Shown: positions 10,746 to 21,076 of the stretch, one piece after another | How positions within the stretch are numbered: position 1 is the first letter of the stretch | Layout of the letters: every line of letters starts with the position of its first letter | DNA from: Candidatus Binatia bacterium | Lineage (GTDB): Bacteria; Desulfobacterota; Binatia; UBA9968; JAJDTQ01 | Length of the DNA: 64,000 nt | Reading direction: 5' to 3' | Assembly: GCA_951813575.1 (NCBI GenBank) | Contig: OX638375.1 | Coordinates: 1,999,042 to 2,063,041 of the forward strand | Translations under genes and position numbers: made by a program | The notes under the pieces: model-generated | What the model was told of the DNA's origin: nothing | Seen by the model: the letters and a program-made list of their open reading frames with translations, nothing else | Databases searched by the model: none

Positions 10746-12080
10746 TCACGCTTCCCGCGCGGCGGCGGCGCCCTCGCCGGTCTCCAGCCACCAGCGGTCC
10801 AGATCCCGAAGGGACCGTCCGGCCATGATCTCCTTCTTGCGCCGCCCCTTGACCTTGCCCGGCAGACTCGGGAACAGGCCGAAGTTGACGTTCATGGGCT
10901 GAAAGGCCTCCCGCCCGGTATCGGAGATGTAGCGGAGCAGCGACCCCAGGGCGGTGGTGGCGGGCGGCGTCACCGGCGTCGTCCCGGCCGCCAGCCGGGC
11001 GGCGTTGACGCCGGCCAGAAGCCCCGACGCGGCCGACTCGATGTATCCCTCGACGCCGGTGATCTGGCCGGCGAAGAAGAGCCGCGGCGCCCCGCGCCAC
11101 TGCAGCGTCGGCAGCAGGTGCCGCGGCGCGTTGATGAAGGTATTGCGGTGCAGGCTGCCGTAGCGCACGAACACGGCGTTGGCCAGCCCCGGTATCAGCG
11201 AGAACACCCGCTTCTGCTCAGGATACGTCATCTTGGTCTGGAAGCCCACGAGGTTGTACAGCGTGCCCTCGCGGTTTTCCTGCCGCAACTGGACCACCGC
11301 GTAGGGTCTCTGGCCGGAAGCCGGATCCACCAGCCCGGTGGGCCTCATGGGACCGAACGCCAGCGTCTCCCGGCCGCGCCGGGCCATCTCCTCCACCGGC
11401 AGGCATCCCTCGAAGAAACGCTCGAAGCTTCGCACCGGCACCTTCTCCGCCGCCACCACCGCGTCCACCAGCCGGTAGTACTCGTCCCGGGTCAAAGGCA
11501 GGTTGAGATAGTCGCCGGGCTTCTCGTCGTAACGGGACGCGCGGAACGCCACCGACGAATCCACGGACTCCGCGGTGAGCACCGGGGAGATGGCGTCGTA
11601 ATAGTAGAGATGCTCGGCCCCCAGAAGCTCCCGCAGGCGCTCGGAAAGGGAATCGGCGGTGAGCGGTCCGGTGGCGATGATGGTGGGCCCCGGCGGCACG
11701 GCGTCGAGCTCCCGGCGGATCAGGCGCAGGCCCGGCAGGGAAGACACGCGCTCGGAAACGGCCTCGGCGAAGCGCACCCGGTCCACCGCCAGGGCGGATC
11801 CCGCCGGCACCTGGTGGGCCTCGCCGAGGGTGACGATCAGGGAGCCCATGCGCCGCATCTCTTCCTTCAGCAGCCCGGCCCCGGTGGTCAACGACTGCGA
11901 ACGGAACGAGTTGCTGCACACCAGCTCCGCCAGGTGCCCGGTGGTGTGAGCCGCGGTCCGGGTCACCGGCCGCATCTCGTACAGGTCCACCGGCACCCCC
12001 CGTCTGGCGAGCTGCCAGGCGGCCTCGCACCCCGCGAGGCCGCCCCCCACCACGTTGACACGCTCCATCGCTTCGTTCAT
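10746..12080 (-). CDS. trmFO: tRNA (uracil-54-C5) methyltransferase, folate/FAD dependent
   Basis: Makes ribothymidine at tRNA position 54 using methylenetetrahydrofolate and FAD; 444 residues, the usual family length. The N-terminal dinucleotide fold is [18 protein letters not shown], followed by the family block [24 protein letters not shown] (short parts: [18 protein letters not shown]). [19 protein letters not shown] near residue 345 and the C-terminal MNVNFGLFP are characteristic. Two ATG codons are possible, 12080 and 12068; neither has a strong Shine-Dalgarno sequence. It follows dprA with a 56-bp gap and precedes the ABC ATPase gene. Confidence 0.94.
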   Translation of the reverse strand: MNEAMERVNVVGGGLAGCEAAWQLARRGVPVDLYEMRPVTRTAAHTTGHLAELVCSNSFRSQSLTTGAGLLKEEMRRMGSLIVTLGEAHQVPAGSALAVDRVRFAEAVSERVSSLPGLRLIRRELDAVPPGPTIIATGPLTADSLSERLRELLGAEHLYYYDAISPVLTAESVDSSVAFRASRYDEKPGDYLNLPLTRDEYYRLVDAVVAAEKVPVRSFERFFEGCLPVEEMARRGRETLAFGPMRPTGLVDPASGQRPYAVVQLRQENREGTLYNLVGFQTKMTYPEQKRVFSLIPGLANAVFVRYGSLHRNTFINAPRHLLPTLQWRGAPRLFFAGQITGVEGYIESAASGLLAGVNAARLAAGTTPVTPPATTALGSLLRYISDTGREAFQPMNVNFGLFPSLPGKVKGRRKKEIMAGRSLRDLDRWWLETGEGAAAAREA

Positions 12081-12136
12081 CTCGAATCCGAAAACGGCGC
12101 CGCCGGCCGGGTATACCGCTCTCCGAAGGGCCGTGT

Positions 12137-13276
12137 TCACCCGCCGCCGGCTACGGCAGAGTTTAGCGCATATCTGTTTCCTGGCAACTGCCGGAGCAGA
12201 CCCTGCAGCTCCATTTCCAGCAGCACCTCGCAGACCCGGTGCGGCGGGAGGCCCGTCCGATCGATGACCTCGTCCATCTGCAGCGGTCCCGCCTCCAGGT
12301 CCCGCAGGATCGTTCCGGCGGCGCCGCCGAGGGGAACCGTTCCGAGGGAAGCGCCGTCCGGGTCCGGCGACGGCGCGAAGGCCGGGTCCGCCGCCAGTTG
12401 CGGCGCGATCTCCTCGATGATGTCGCCGACGTCCTCCACCAGCTTGGCGCCCTCGCGGATCAGCCGGTGGGGTCCCCGGCTGCGTCCGGCCCCCGCCGGA
12501 CCGGGCACCGCGAACACCTCCCGGCCCTGCTCCAGCGCCAACCGGGCGGTGATCAACGAGCCGCTCCGCTCGGTGGCCTCCACCACCACCACACCCAGCG
12601 AGAGTCCGCTGATGATGCGGTTGCGGGCCGGGAAGTGGTGCGGCAGCGGACGCGTCCCCAGCGGGTGCTCGGAGAGCACGGCGCCGTTTTCCTCGATGCG
12701 GCGGCAGAGATCGCGATGCTCCGGCGGATAGGGCACGTCCACGCCCGATCCGAGCACCGCCACGGTCCCGCCGCCGCCGGACAGCGCCGTCTCGTGGGCC
12801 TCGCCGTCGATGCCCCGGGCCATGCCGCTGACCACGGCGATGCCCGCGGCCGCCAGCCCCCGGCACAGGAGCCGGGTCATCTCGCGGCCGTACGCACTCG
12901 GCGCCCGGGTCCCCACCACCCCCACGGCGGCGCGCCCGGCCGCCTCCGGCGACCCCCGGGCGTACAGCACCGGGGGCGGGTCGGGGATGGCGCGCAGGCG
13001 CTCGGGGTACGACGCGTCGGAGTAGCGCACCAGCCGGACCCCCGCCTCCCGCACCCCACGCATCTCGTCCGCCAGGCGGTCCCATTCGGAAAAGCCCAGC
13101 AGCCCGTCCACCGCCGCGCGGCTCAGACCAGCCTGCCGCAACCCTCCGCGCCCGCTGAAGAACGCGTCGACGGGGTCCGGGAAGGACTCCGCGATGCGCC
13201 GGAAACCGGCGCACCCGAGCCCAGGGACCCGGCCGAAGGCCAGCCAGGCCAGGTCCCGCCGGCCGTCACCCGGCAC
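12137..13276 (-). CDS. dprA: DNA-processing protein DprA
   Basis: Loads RecA on incoming single-stranded DNA during transformation; 379 residues. A helical SAM-like N-terminus (1-65) is followed by the extended Rossmann domain: [49 protein letters not shown], the [13 protein letters not shown] segment, [19 protein letters not shown] and the [19 protein letters not shown] motif. A C-terminal winged helix (about 315-375) ends the protein. Its 5' end overlaps the der 3' end by 11 bp, and both genes share direction, so they are likely cotranscribed. Confidence 0.94.
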   Translation of the reverse strand: MPGDGRRDLAWLAFGRVPGLGCAGFRRIAESFPDPVDAFFSGRGGLRQAGLSRAAVDGLLGFSEWDRLADEMRGVREAGVRLVRYSDASYPERLRAIPDPPPVLYARGSPEAAGRAAVGVVGTRAPSAYGREMTRLLCRGLAAAGIAVVSGMARGIDGEAHETALSGGGGTVAVLGSGVDVPYPPEHRDLCRRIEENGAVLSEHPLGTRPLPHHFPARNRIISGLSLGVVVVEATERSGSLITARLALEQGREVFAVPGPAGAGRSRGPHRLIREGAKLVEDVGDIIEEIAPQLAADPAFAPSPDPDGASLGTVPLGGAAGTILRDLEAGPLQMDEVIDRTGLPPHRVCEVLLEMELQGLLRQLPGNRYALNSAVAGGG

Positions 13277-14618
13277 CGTGGTGTCCCCGGCCCGTCCGCG
13301 GCCGCAGGGTCAGGCGCAACGGCGTATGCTCGAGGCCCAGCTCCGCCCGCAGCGCCTTGACGAGGTAGCGCCGGTAGGCGGCGCCGACGCCTTCGGGATG
13401 GTTGACGAACAGCGTGAACGTCGGCGGCTGCACGTCCGTCTGGGTGCCGTAGTAGAACTTCACCGGACGCCCGCGGAACTGCGGCGCGGCGTGCCGCTCG
13501 GTGAGCCGCCGCAGCGCCTGGTTGAGCGCCGGTGTCTTGATCCACCGGCGCTGGGCGCCGCCCACGCGTATCACCGTATCCATCAGCTTCGTCATGCCCG
13601 AGCCCTCCAGTGCCGATACAGAGACTATCGGCACATGGTCGGCAAACGGTAGACGCCGGTGCAAGAAATCCTGGTAGACGCGGAGGCTCAGCCGGTCCGT
13701 GTCCAGCAGATCCCACTTGTTGATGCCCAGGACCATGGCCTTGCCCCGCTGGAAGGCGTAGGACATGACCTGCGCGTCCTGGTCGGTGACCCCCTCGGAA
13801 CCGTCCAGCAGGTGGATGACCACGTCGCCGGCGTCCACCGAGCGCAACGCCCGGCTCACGCTGTAGCGTTCCACCGGGTCCACCACCCGGGCCTTGCGCC
13901 GGATGCCGGCCGTGTCCGTCAGCCGGCAGGGGTTCCCGCGCCAGGTGAAGGCGGCCTGGAGCGCGTCCCGGGTGGTGCCGGGCTGGGAGTCCACCAGCGA
14001 GCGGTCGTAGCCCAGCAGCCGGTTCACCAGCGTGGACTTGCCGACGTTGGGCCGCCCCACCACCGCCAGGGCCAGGGGCTCGTCGGCCTCGGCGGCCCCC
14101 TCCCGGTCCCCGGGCAGGGCGTCCACCACCTCCTGCATCAGGTCCGCGACCCCCAGCCCGTGCTCCGCGGAAAGCGGGAACAGCCGTTCCACGCCGAGCT
14201 GGTAGAACTCGTAGAGGTCGCTCTCCTTGGGGCCGGTGTCCAGCTTGTTGACCGCGTAGAACACCGGCTTGGGCGCCTGCCGCAGGAGCTCCGCCGCGGC
14301 CGTGTCCAGCGGCGTCGGCCCGGCGCGGCCGTCCAGCAGGAACACGATGACGTCGGCCTCGTCCACCGCCGTCAGGGTCTGGCGCAGAATCCCTCCCTTG
14401 AGTCCCTCGGTTTCGTCCGGCTCCAGGCCGCCGGTGTCCACCAGCATGAAGCGGTGGCGGCGCCACGCCACCGGGTTGTAGTTCCGGTCGCGGGTCACCC
14501 CCGGCTGGTCATCCACGATGGCCCGCCGGGCCCGGCTCAGGCGGTTGAAAAGCGTCGACTTGCCCACGTTGGGCCGGCCGACGATGGCCACCACCGGCAT
14601 GTTTTCGGGAGTGCTCAT
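13266..14618 (-). CDS. der: ribosome biogenesis GTPase Der
   Basis: Double-GTPase needed for 50S subunit maturation; 450 residues from the chosen start. Two G domains each show GRPNVGKST as P-loop (first at 14-22, second near 185), DTGG/DTAGIRR switch motifs, and NKLD and NKWD as G4. The C-terminal KH-like domain ends in a histidine/arginine-rich tail ([12 protein letters not shown]). I take the ATG at 14616-14618. A longer frame starting at 14657 adds 13 residues with no family match. It lies upstream of dprA with an 11-bp overlap, and downstream of a palindrome pair. Confidence 0.94.
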   Translation of the reverse strand: MSTPENMPVVAIVGRPNVGKSTLFNRLSRARRAIVDDQPGVTRDRNYNPVAWRRHRFMLVDTGGLEPDETEGLKGGILRQTLTAVDEADVIVFLLDGRAGPTPLDTAAAELLRQAPKPVFYAVNKLDTGPKESDLYEFYQLGVERLFPLSAEHGLGVADLMQEVVDALPGDREGAAEADEPLALAVVGRPNVGKSTLVNRLLGYDRSLVDSQPGTTRDALQAAFTWRGNPCRLTDTAGIRRKARVVDPVERYSVSRALRSVDAGDVVIHLLDGSEGVTDQDAQVMSYAFQRGKAMVLGINKWDLLDTDRLSLRVYQDFLHRRLPFADHVPIVSVSALEGSGMTKLMDTVIRVGGAQRRWIKTPALNQALRRLTERHAAPQFRGRPVKFYYGTQTDVQPPTFTLFVNHPEGVGAAYRRYLVKALRAELGLEHTPLRLTLRPRTGRGHHGAG

Positions 14619-14701
14619 GTTCGGAGATAGATACGAAAACGGCCCCGACGACCGCAAACGCGAGTCTCACGTCCCCCTCCGTCATTCCCGCGTCCCCCTC
14701 C

Positions 14702-14801
14702 GTCATTCCCGCGAAAGCGGGAATCCAGGAGGGGTGGAGGGGTCTGGCGCTATGGCTGCCCCGCCTCCCAACCTCTGGATTCCCGCTTTCGCGGGAATGA
14801 C
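14702..14801. repeat. pair of inverted palindromes between era and der
   Basis: Two facing copies: 14702-14728 (GTCATTCCCGC, GAAA, GCGGGAATCCAG) and its inverse at 14775-14801. Each copy folds by itself (stem TTCCCGC/GCGGGAA), and the two together can form a 27-bp stem with a 46-base loop. The flanks (GTCA at one side, TCCAG at the other) match the window-wide GC-rich palindrome family, while stem and loop differ. The 14619-14859 gap holds nothing else. Confidence 0.85.
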
Positions 14802-14859
14802 GGAGGGTAGGCGCGAATCACGCGGAACGTCCCTGCATCACGAGTCTCGACAAGATCCG

Positions 14860-15792
14860 TCACAAGCCGAAAGCCTCCAGGCTCCGGGGGTCCCGGCTCC
14901 AGCCGGGCGTGGCCTTGACCGCGAGCTCCAGGTAGACACGGCAGCCGAGCAGGCGCTCCAGGTCCTCCCGCGCTTCGCTGCCGATCTCCTTCAGCGCCGC
15001 GCCGCGCTTGCCGATGAGGATCGGCTTGTGGCCCTCCCGCTCGGTGTGGATGGTGGCGGCGATGACCACCAGGGCGCCGCCGTCCTTCTCCTCGAAGCTC
15101 CGCACCGAGACCGCGGTGCCGTAGGGGATCTCCTGGCGGGTGCGCAGGAACACCTTCTCCCGGACGATCTCGGCGGCGATGAACCGCTCCGTCTGGTCGG
15201 TGAGCTCGTCCTCCGGAAAGTAACGAGGTCCGGACGGCAGCCGCTTCAGCATCCCCTCCACCAGTAGCGCCACGTTTTCGCCCGTCCGCGCGCTGATGGG
15301 CACGATCTCCCGGTCGGGCAGCAGCTCCGCCAGCCGCGCCATCACCGGCAGCAGCCGTCCCTTGGACACCGCGTCGATCTTGTTCAGCGCGATCAGGGTC
15401 TCGTGCCGGCTCTTCGAAAGGATCCCGGCGATGTCCTGGTCATCCCCGCGAAGGCCGCTGGAGGCGTCCACCACCCACACCACCGCCTCCACGTCCACGA
15501 GAGAGCGCTTGGCCACGTCCACCATCCGCCGGTTCAACAGCGACCGGGCGCGGTGGATCCCCGGCGTATCCAGCAACAGGATCTGCCCCCCCGGCATGGT
15601 CTTGATGCCCATGATCCGGTTCCGGGTGGTCTGGGGCCGGGGCGAGACGATGGCGATCTTCTCCCCCAGGAGCTGGTTCAGGAGCGTGGACTTGCCCACG
15701 TTGGGCCGCCCCAGGATCGAGACGAAGCCCGACCGGAAATCCGCCGGGACGGGCGCCTCCTCCTGCCCGCGCATGGACTCGGGTTCGGTCAT
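14860..15792 (-). CDS. era: GTPase Era
   Basis: Essential GTPase that binds 16S rRNA near its 3' end; 310 residues. G1 GRPNVGKST near residue 28, G3 LLDTPGIH, G4 NKID and G5 ISARTGENV are present, then a type II KH domain with GHKPILIGKRGAALKEIG around residues 263-280. The N-terminus has an extra about 18 residues (EPESMRGQEEAPVPADFR) before the G domain. An internal ATG at residue 7 is an alternative start. The 54 bp between its start and the upstream VWA gene hold no recognisable promoter; it may be the last gene of that run. Confidence 0.95.
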   Translation of the reverse strand: MTEPESMRGQEEAPVPADFRSGFVSILGRPNVGKSTLLNQLLGEKIAIVSPRPQTTRNRIMGIKTMPGGQILLLDTPGIHRARSLLNRRMVDVAKRSLVDVEAVVWVVDASSGLRGDDQDIAGILSKSRHETLIALNKIDAVSKGRLLPVMARLAELLPDREIVPISARTGENVALLVEGMLKRLPSGPRYFPEDELTDQTERFIAAEIVREKVFLRTRQEIPYGTAVSVRSFEEKDGGALVVIAATIHTEREGHKPILIGKRGAALKEIGSEAREDLERLLGCRVYLELAVKATPGWSRDPRSLEAFGL

Positions 15793-15846
15793 CGGACCAT
15801 TATGGCACGGGCGGAGGGCAGGTCAATCCGCCCGTCCAGCAGCCCG

Positions 15847-18800
15847 TCACCCCGCCCGCCGCACCTGGATGACGGTGCGTAGCGCCAGGTCCAGGAGGAA
15901 GACGCCCAGGGCGGCGGCGGCCAGGGTCCACCAGATGCCCCGGGCGGCACCGGCGGCGTCGGGGTCGGCGGTGAAGAGGCGCTCGACGTCCACGGCCAGG
16001 GTGCCGTCCCGCAACGGCTTGCCGCCGGTTTCCCGGGCCAGCCGTTCCAGCAGTGCGGTGTTGGCGTCCATCTCCCGGTACTCTTTCGAGAAGGGTACGA
16101 TGAAGGGGACGGTGAGGGCCACGGCGGGGGCGCCGGACGGGCCCGGCGGCTGCTTCACCGTGAGCAGGTTGATGCCCCGGCGCGGGGTGGCGAAGCGCGT
16201 CCGGTAGCGGCCGGGCGCCACCTGCCGGAAGGTCTCCTCCTGCAGGGTCTCGTCGGCCCGGGTCAGCAGGCCCTGCAGCTTCAGGTGGTTCACCGGCCGC
16301 CCCGAGGCGGAGAAGAGGTCCACCACCGCGCTCATGACCTCGCCTTCCCGCACGAAGTCGGTCCGCAGCCGGTGGTCCGAAACGCTCCTCACCGCCAGCC
16401 GGGCCATCTGCGCGGCCCACTTGGAAAACTCCGGCCACTGCACCCAGTGCCGTCCCCAGCGGCCGGAGACGTCGGAGGTGAACGCGTACACCCGGCCCAG
16501 GCCGTAACGCCACGACACCAGCAACGGGTCCTCGCCGGCCCGCAGGTGGGTCTCCGCTCCGGGCTTCACGTGGGTCAGGACATAGCCCAGGATCCGCGGC
16601 AGCGGCCCGCCGGAAAGCCCGCGCATGGGTCCGGCCGGCCCCGCCACGGCAGGCGTCACGGTCTTCTCCACCAGCAGGTCCCGTGAGATCAGCAGGGTCT
16701 CGGTGGTGAAGATCTGCGGGATGGTGCGCGGGTCCACGGCGGCGTAGCTCCTGCCGTTGCCGCTGCCGGCGAGCTGGGTCATGAGGCGCCGGTTGGCGTC
16801 GCCGCCGATGGATACGGTGGAGACGCTGATCTTCTCCTGCGCCATGCGGGTCACCTGTTCGAGCAGGTCCTCCTTCTCGGTGAGCCCGTCGGACAGCACC
16901 AGCACGTGCTTGATGGCCGCCTCCTTGGCCGCCAGTACCCGGCGCCCTTCCACCATGGCCTTGCGGAGGTCGGTGCCGCCGTCGGAGCTCAGGGCGGCAA
17001 CGTCCTCGGCGAGGCTCTCGCCGCCGCCGGCCGCGCGGAAGGGCACCACCCACTGCCAGTTGGAGTCGAAGGCCAGGATCGCCACCTCGTCGGCGGGGTT
17101 CAGCAACTCGGCCGACGCCATGGTGGCCGCCTTGGCCAGGTCCAGCTTGGTGGTGCCGAAGGGGCCGCCGCCCATGCTCCCGGACTTGTCCACCACGAAG
17201 AGCAGCGCCACATGGGGCAACTCCATGCGCGCCGGCGGGCGCATCTCCACCGGCAGCGTCTGCTCCAACGGCGTCCGGTAGTAGCCGCCGGCGCCGTAGC
17301 TCCGGGTGCCGCCCAGCACGATGAGGCCACCCCCGAGGTCGCGCACGAACCGCTCGATGCGCTCCATCTTCACCTGCGAGAGCTGGTAGGCCGGCACGTT
17401 GTCCAGGATCAGCAGGTCGAAGCCCGAGAGCTCCGGCAGCGTCAGGTTGGCCCGCGCCGGGAGCTTTTCCGCCACCTCGTATCCCTGCACCCGCAAGGCC
17501 TCGGCCATGAACCGCCGGGCGGCGTCGGCGCCGTGGAGGTAGAGGACCCGGGAGGGTCCCTTGACGCTCACGATGCCCTGCAGCAGGTTGTTCTCCGCCA
17601 GCACGTCCGCTTCCGCGTCCACCATCAGCTCATAGGTATGGGTGCCGCGCCGCTCCACGCTGTCGGTGAAGCTCAGCCAGTTGGCGCCGGGTGCCAGCTC
17701 CCGGCGCAGGGAACGGATGACGCGCCCGTCCCGCAGCAGCGTCACCCCCGCCGAGGACGCCCGGGTGCTGGTGAGGGCGGCCTTGATCTCGAAGGTCTCG
17801 CCGCTGTCCACCACCGAAGGCACGGTGAGCTCGGACAGGTACACCTCGTTCCGCCCCTCGGCGAGGCTCACGGAATACGGCCACACCGCCACCCCGTGGG
17901 ACCGCAGCATGGGCAGCACCCGTTCCACCGAGCCCCGGTTCTCGTTGGCGTCGGATATGAGCAGGATGCGGCTCTCCCGCCCCTCGCTGAGCTCGCCCAG
18001 GGCGCCCTGAAGCGCCGCTCCAAGGTCCGTGGCGTCACGCTCCGGCGGCGGCGGCAACTCGCTCAACGGCGGCTCATGGGTGGGCACGAACTCCCACTGC
18101 GGCCGGCGCGCGAAGGAGAACAGCCCCAGCCGCACCCTGGGGCCCACCAGCTCCCGGGCCCGCTCCAGCACGTCCGCGGCCCGGACCCGCGCCTCCTCCC
18201 CGGCGCTGTGGGAAAGGTCCACGGCCATCACCACGTCGAGCTCGGGGTCCTGGGCGAGAATCCGGGGGTTCACCAGGGCCACCACCAGAACCGCCGCCGC
18301 CGGCACGCGCAGCCACAGGGGAAGGAGCGACCGGCGGGTCCGGCAGACCAGGACGCTCTCCGCCAGCAGCAGCGCCAGCGCCGCCACCAGCAGCGCCGGC
18401 CAGAGGTCGAGGCGGGTGCCCGGGCCGCTCTGCTCCGCAGCCGTCGCCGTGGCCGCCGGGTCCGCCCGGTACGAGGGACGGATGCGGGACTCCTCCTCGC
18501 TGAACAGGTTCACCGCGAACTCGCCCTCCCCGCGCTTTCCCTGGAACCGGTAGAAGCCCACCTCCGAGGTGCCGGCGTAGGTCCCCCTGCGCTCCCGGAT
18601 CCGCACCGGGCTGCTCTCGCCGGCGGGGCTCACGAACACCAGCCGCTCCTCGTCCACCCCCACGTCCGCCACGAACGGCAGGCCCGCCGCCACCTGGCTG
18701 GCCGGGAACTCGCGCGCCGCGGGGCGGAACCACGAGAAGGCGTTGCGCACCAACAGCGGAAACGACACCCGGAAGGGCAGGTCCGACTGGGTGATGTCGA

Positions 18801-20178
18801 AGGCGAACACCAGCGCCTTGAGGTTTCCCGACTCCACCGCGTGGATCAGCGGCCCGCGCGCGGACTCGGCCAGCGACACGCCGCCGTCCGAGATCAGCTC
18901 CAGCGCGTCGCGCACGTGGAGCCCGTCCAGCCGCACCCCCCGGGTCAGCGGGTGGCCGGCGCCGGTGGACACCAGCGACGGGCGCGGCGTCCGTCCGGCG
19001 ACCTTCAAGGGCAGCCCGTCGGCCACGGTGCGGATGAGGATGAAATTGCCTCGCTCGAGCGGCGGCGCCGGCACCCGGTCGAGCATCACCACGTCGTAGG
19101 CCGCCACCTGCTCCGTGACCCGGTCCACCGGGATGCGGTCGATGCGGGCCAGGGTGACCTGGGGGAAGTACCGCAGCAGCCGCTCCAGGAACGGGTTCCC
19201 CGGCCCCACGTACAGCACCCGGGTGGGGCGCTCGTCGGGGAACGACAGGAAGGCACGGTTATCGGTGGGCAGATCGTCGTCGATGGTCAGCAGCGCGGTG
19301 GCGCGCCCCCGCAAAGGGCCCGGGACGCCGTAGATCAGCACCTCCCGGGCGAACGGCTCCAGCGACAGCAGCGTCCGGCTCACCACCCGGTCCGCCACGG
19401 TCACGATCAGGGGCGCGTGCACCGGCCGCTCCGTGAAGTTCTGCACCACCACCATGGCCTCGTACGCGTCGGCCTCGCCGGCCACGCGGCGAAACTGGAA
19501 GCCCAGGATGCCGATGTTGTCCGCGCCCCCGCCCACCTGCACCAGATCCAGGTAGGACGCCGCCAGCGGCAGCTCCTCGATGCCCTTGAAGGCGCCGTCG
19601 GTGATCACCACCACCCGGTGCGGGCCCTGACGCCTGAGGAACGTGTGCGCCAGCAGCACCGCCTCCTTCACCGGCGCCTCGGCGTCGGTGGCGGACAACC
19701 CCTCGGCGGCCTGCCGGAGGCCGGCCCGGTCCCGGGTGAAGGGCTGGACCACCTCGGGCTGCGCGGCCGCGCCGACGATCATCATGCGGTCGTTGGCGCC
19801 CAGCGCGTCGATGCGCGCCAGCAGCTCGGCGCGGGCGGCGTCGAAGCGGGTGCCCGACTCGCCCGCCGCCTTCATGCTGGCGCTCAGGTCCATCACCACC
19901 ACCAAGTCGCGGCCGGCGCTGCCCACCCCCAGGAGCGCGGGTCCCGCCAGCGCGGCGATGACCGCTAGGGCGGCCAGGAGCTGCAGGATGAGCGGCAGGT
20001 TCCGGCGCCACAGCCAGCCCAGGCGCCGGCCCATGGGCCGCTCCCGCAGCACCTTCTCCAGCAGGAAGAGCGCCGTGACCGGGACCCGCGGCCCCCGGGG
20101 CCTGAGGCTGTTGAGCAGCAGGATGAGGGGGACGGCTCCCAGCAGGAAGAGAAAAGCGGCGGGAAAGAGCCACAGCAC
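15847..20178 (-). CDS. giant membrane protein: BatA-like N-terminus plus three VWA domains (apparent fusion)
   Basis: 1443 residues that read as two proteins joined. Part one (1-about 590): two membrane helices (1-22, 62-84) as in BatA, then a VWA domain with MIDAS motif DLSAS at 97-101, a beta-rich region and DEERLVF/EVGFYRF-type strands. Part two (about 590-1443): two helices (about 590-640), a second VWA (DLSHS near 653), a beta-sandwich, a glutamine amidotransferase-like fold (LILDNVPAYQLSQ, RFVRDLGGGLIVLGG), a third VWA with a perfect MIDAS motif (DKSGS near 996) and a last helix near 1415-1435. The family works with MoxR and DUF58 proteins, whose genes precede it by 4 bp. Function in envelope complex assembly is inference. 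The joint between halves is seen, not a sequencing artefact that I can exclude. Confidence 0.88.
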   Translation of the reverse strand: MLWLFPAAFLFLLGAVPLILLLNSLRPRGPRVPVTALFLLEKVLRERPMGRRLGWLWRRNLPLILQLLAALAVIAALAGPALLGVGSAGRDLVVVMDLSASMKAAGESGTRFDAARAELLARIDALGANDRMMIVGAAAQPEVVQPFTRDRAGLRQAAEGLSATDAEAPVKEAVLLAHTFLRRQGPHRVVVITDGAFKGIEELPLAASYLDLVQVGGGADNIGILGFQFRRVAGEADAYEAMVVVQNFTERPVHAPLIVTVADRVVSRTLLSLEPFAREVLIYGVPGPLRGRATALLTIDDDLPTDNRAFLSFPDERPTRVLYVGPGNPFLERLLRYFPQVTLARIDRIPVDRVTEQVAAYDVVMLDRVPAPPLERGNFILIRTVADGLPLKVAGRTPRPSLVSTGAGHPLTRGVRLDGLHVRDALELISDGGVSLAESARGPLIHAVESGNLKALVFAFDITQSDLPFRVSFPLLVRNAFSWFRPAAREFPASQVAAGLPFVADVGVDEERLVFVSPAGESSPVRIRERRGTYAGTSEVGFYRFQGKRGEGEFAVNLFSEEESRIRPSYRADPAATATAAEQSGPGTRLDLWPALLVAALALLLAESVLVCRTRRSLLPLWLRVPAAAVLVVALVNPRILAQDPELDVVMAVDLSHSAGEEARVRAADVLERARELVGPRVRLGLFSFARRPQWEFVPTHEPPLSELPPPPERDATDLGAALQGALGELSEGRESRILLISDANENRGSVERVLPMLRSHGVAVWPYSVSLAEGRNEVYLSELTVPSVVDSGETFEIKAALTSTRASSAGVTLLRDGRVIRSLRRELAPGANWLSFTDSVERRGTHTYELMVDAEADVLAENNLLQGIVSVKGPSRVLYLHGADAARRFMAEALRVQGYEVAEKLPARANLTLPELSGFDLLILDNVPAYQLSQVKMERIERFVRDLGGGLIVLGGTRSYGAGGYYRTPLEQTLPVEMRPPARMELPHVALLFVVDKSGSMGGGPFGTTKLDLAKAATMASAELLNPADEVAILAFDSNWQWVVPFRAAGGGESLAEDVAALSSDGGTDLRKAMVEGRRVLAAKEAAIKHVLVLSDGLTEKEDLLEQVTRMAQEKISVSTVSIGGDANRRLMTQLAGSGNGRSYAAVDPRTIPQIFTTETLLISRDLLVEKTVTPAVAGPAGPMRGLSGGPLPRILGYVLTHVKPGAETHLRAGEDPLLVSWRYGLGRVYAFTSDVSGRWGRHWVQWPEFSKWAAQMARLAVRSVSDHRLRTDFVREGEVMSAVVDLFSASGRPVNHLKLQGLLTRADETLQEETFRQVAPGRYRTRFATPRRGINLLTVKQPPGPSGAPAVALTVPFIVPFSKEYREMDANTALLERLARETGGKPLRDGTLAVDVERLFTADPDAAGAARGIWWTLAAAALGVFLLDLALRTVIQVRRAG

Positions 20179-20182
20179 GGCG

Positions 20183-21076
20183 TTATCCGGGCCGTCGGTC
20201 CTGGGTCAGGTAGCTCAGGACGAAGTCGTCGAAGGGGACATCGCTGGTGGTGCGCCGGTAGTCCATCTCCCGGCTCTCGCAGAGCCGCTCGGTGCCGGCG
20301 AAGAAGTCCTCCACCTCCCGGTGGAACCGGTCCGCCAGGTCCCGGTCGAGGAAGACCCGCCGCTCCCGGGCCGTCTCCACGTCCACCAGCGACACGTCGC
20401 CGCCGGGGTCCAGACGCGTCTCGCCGTCGCCGAGCACGTGCACCAACAGCACGTCGTGGCGCTTCCGCGCCAGCTCGTCCAGCGCGGCGGCGCAACCCGT
20501 GGCGTCCAGGAGGTCGCTGAACAGCACCACCAGGCCGGGCCGCGGATAGTGCCGGGTGAAGGTCTTCACCGAGGCCTCCAGGTCGGTGCGGCCGGCGCAG
20601 GACAGCGTCTCGAGGAAGTTGAACAGGGCGAGTATCTGGCGCCGGGCGCGGGCCGGCGGCAACTGCGCGGTCACGTCCTCCGCCAGGGCCGCCGCCCCCA
20701 CCCGGTCGTGGGTCTTGAGGCCGATGTAGCCCAGCGCCGCGGCCACGCTCTTGGCGAACTCCAGCTTGGGCGGAGAGCCTTCGGCCATGGACCGGCTGGT
20801 GTCCAGCAGGAGGTAGACGGTGATCTCCTCCTCGGCGGTGAACACCTTCAGAAGCAGCCGTTCCAGGCGGCCGTAGACGTTCCAGTCCACGTAGCGCAGG
20901 TCGTCGCCGCGGCTGTACTTGCGGTAATCGGAGAACTCCAGGCTGTAGCCCTTGCGGACGGTGGGATGCTCCCCCCGCGCCATGCCCCAGCTCATGCGCT
21001 TGGCCACCAGCCGGAGCTTGTCCAGCCGCGCCAGGAAATCGGGCTCCAGGAAGCGGTGCGCCTCGGCCTCGGCCAT
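20183..21076 (-). CDS. DUF58 domain protein
   Basis: 297-residue soluble protein of the DUF58 (YeaD-like) family, a VWA-related fold. The family block YRKYSRGDDLRYVDWNVYGR is at 51-70 and a degenerate MIDAS DTSRS at 92-96. These proteins are encoded beside MoxR ATPases and VWA proteins and are thought to be part of a MoxR-driven metal-insertion or folding machine; the molecular role is unknown. The start overlaps the moxR stop by one base, and the stop lies 4 bp before the giant VWA gene, so the three are translationally linked. Confidence 0.92.
   Translation of the reverse strand: MAEAEAHRFLEPDFLARLDKLRLVAKRMSWGMARGEHPTVRKGYSLEFSDYRKYSRGDDLRYVDWNVYGRLERLLLKVFTAEEEITVYLLLDTSRSMAEGSPPKLEFAKSVAAALGYIGLKTHDRVGAAALAEDVTAQLPPARARRQILALFNFLETLSCAGRTDLEASVKTFTRHYPRPGLVVLFSDLLDATGCAAALDELARKRHDVLLVHVLGDGETRLDPGGDVSLVDVETARERRVFLDRDLADRFHREVEDFFAGTERLCESREMDYRRTTSDVPFDDFVLSYLTQDRRPG

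Noticed and set aside
16906..19968. About 1000-codon plus-strand frame over the giant VWA gene
   Set aside because: Low-complexity His/Gln/Arg translation, antisense shadow of the triple-VWA frame.
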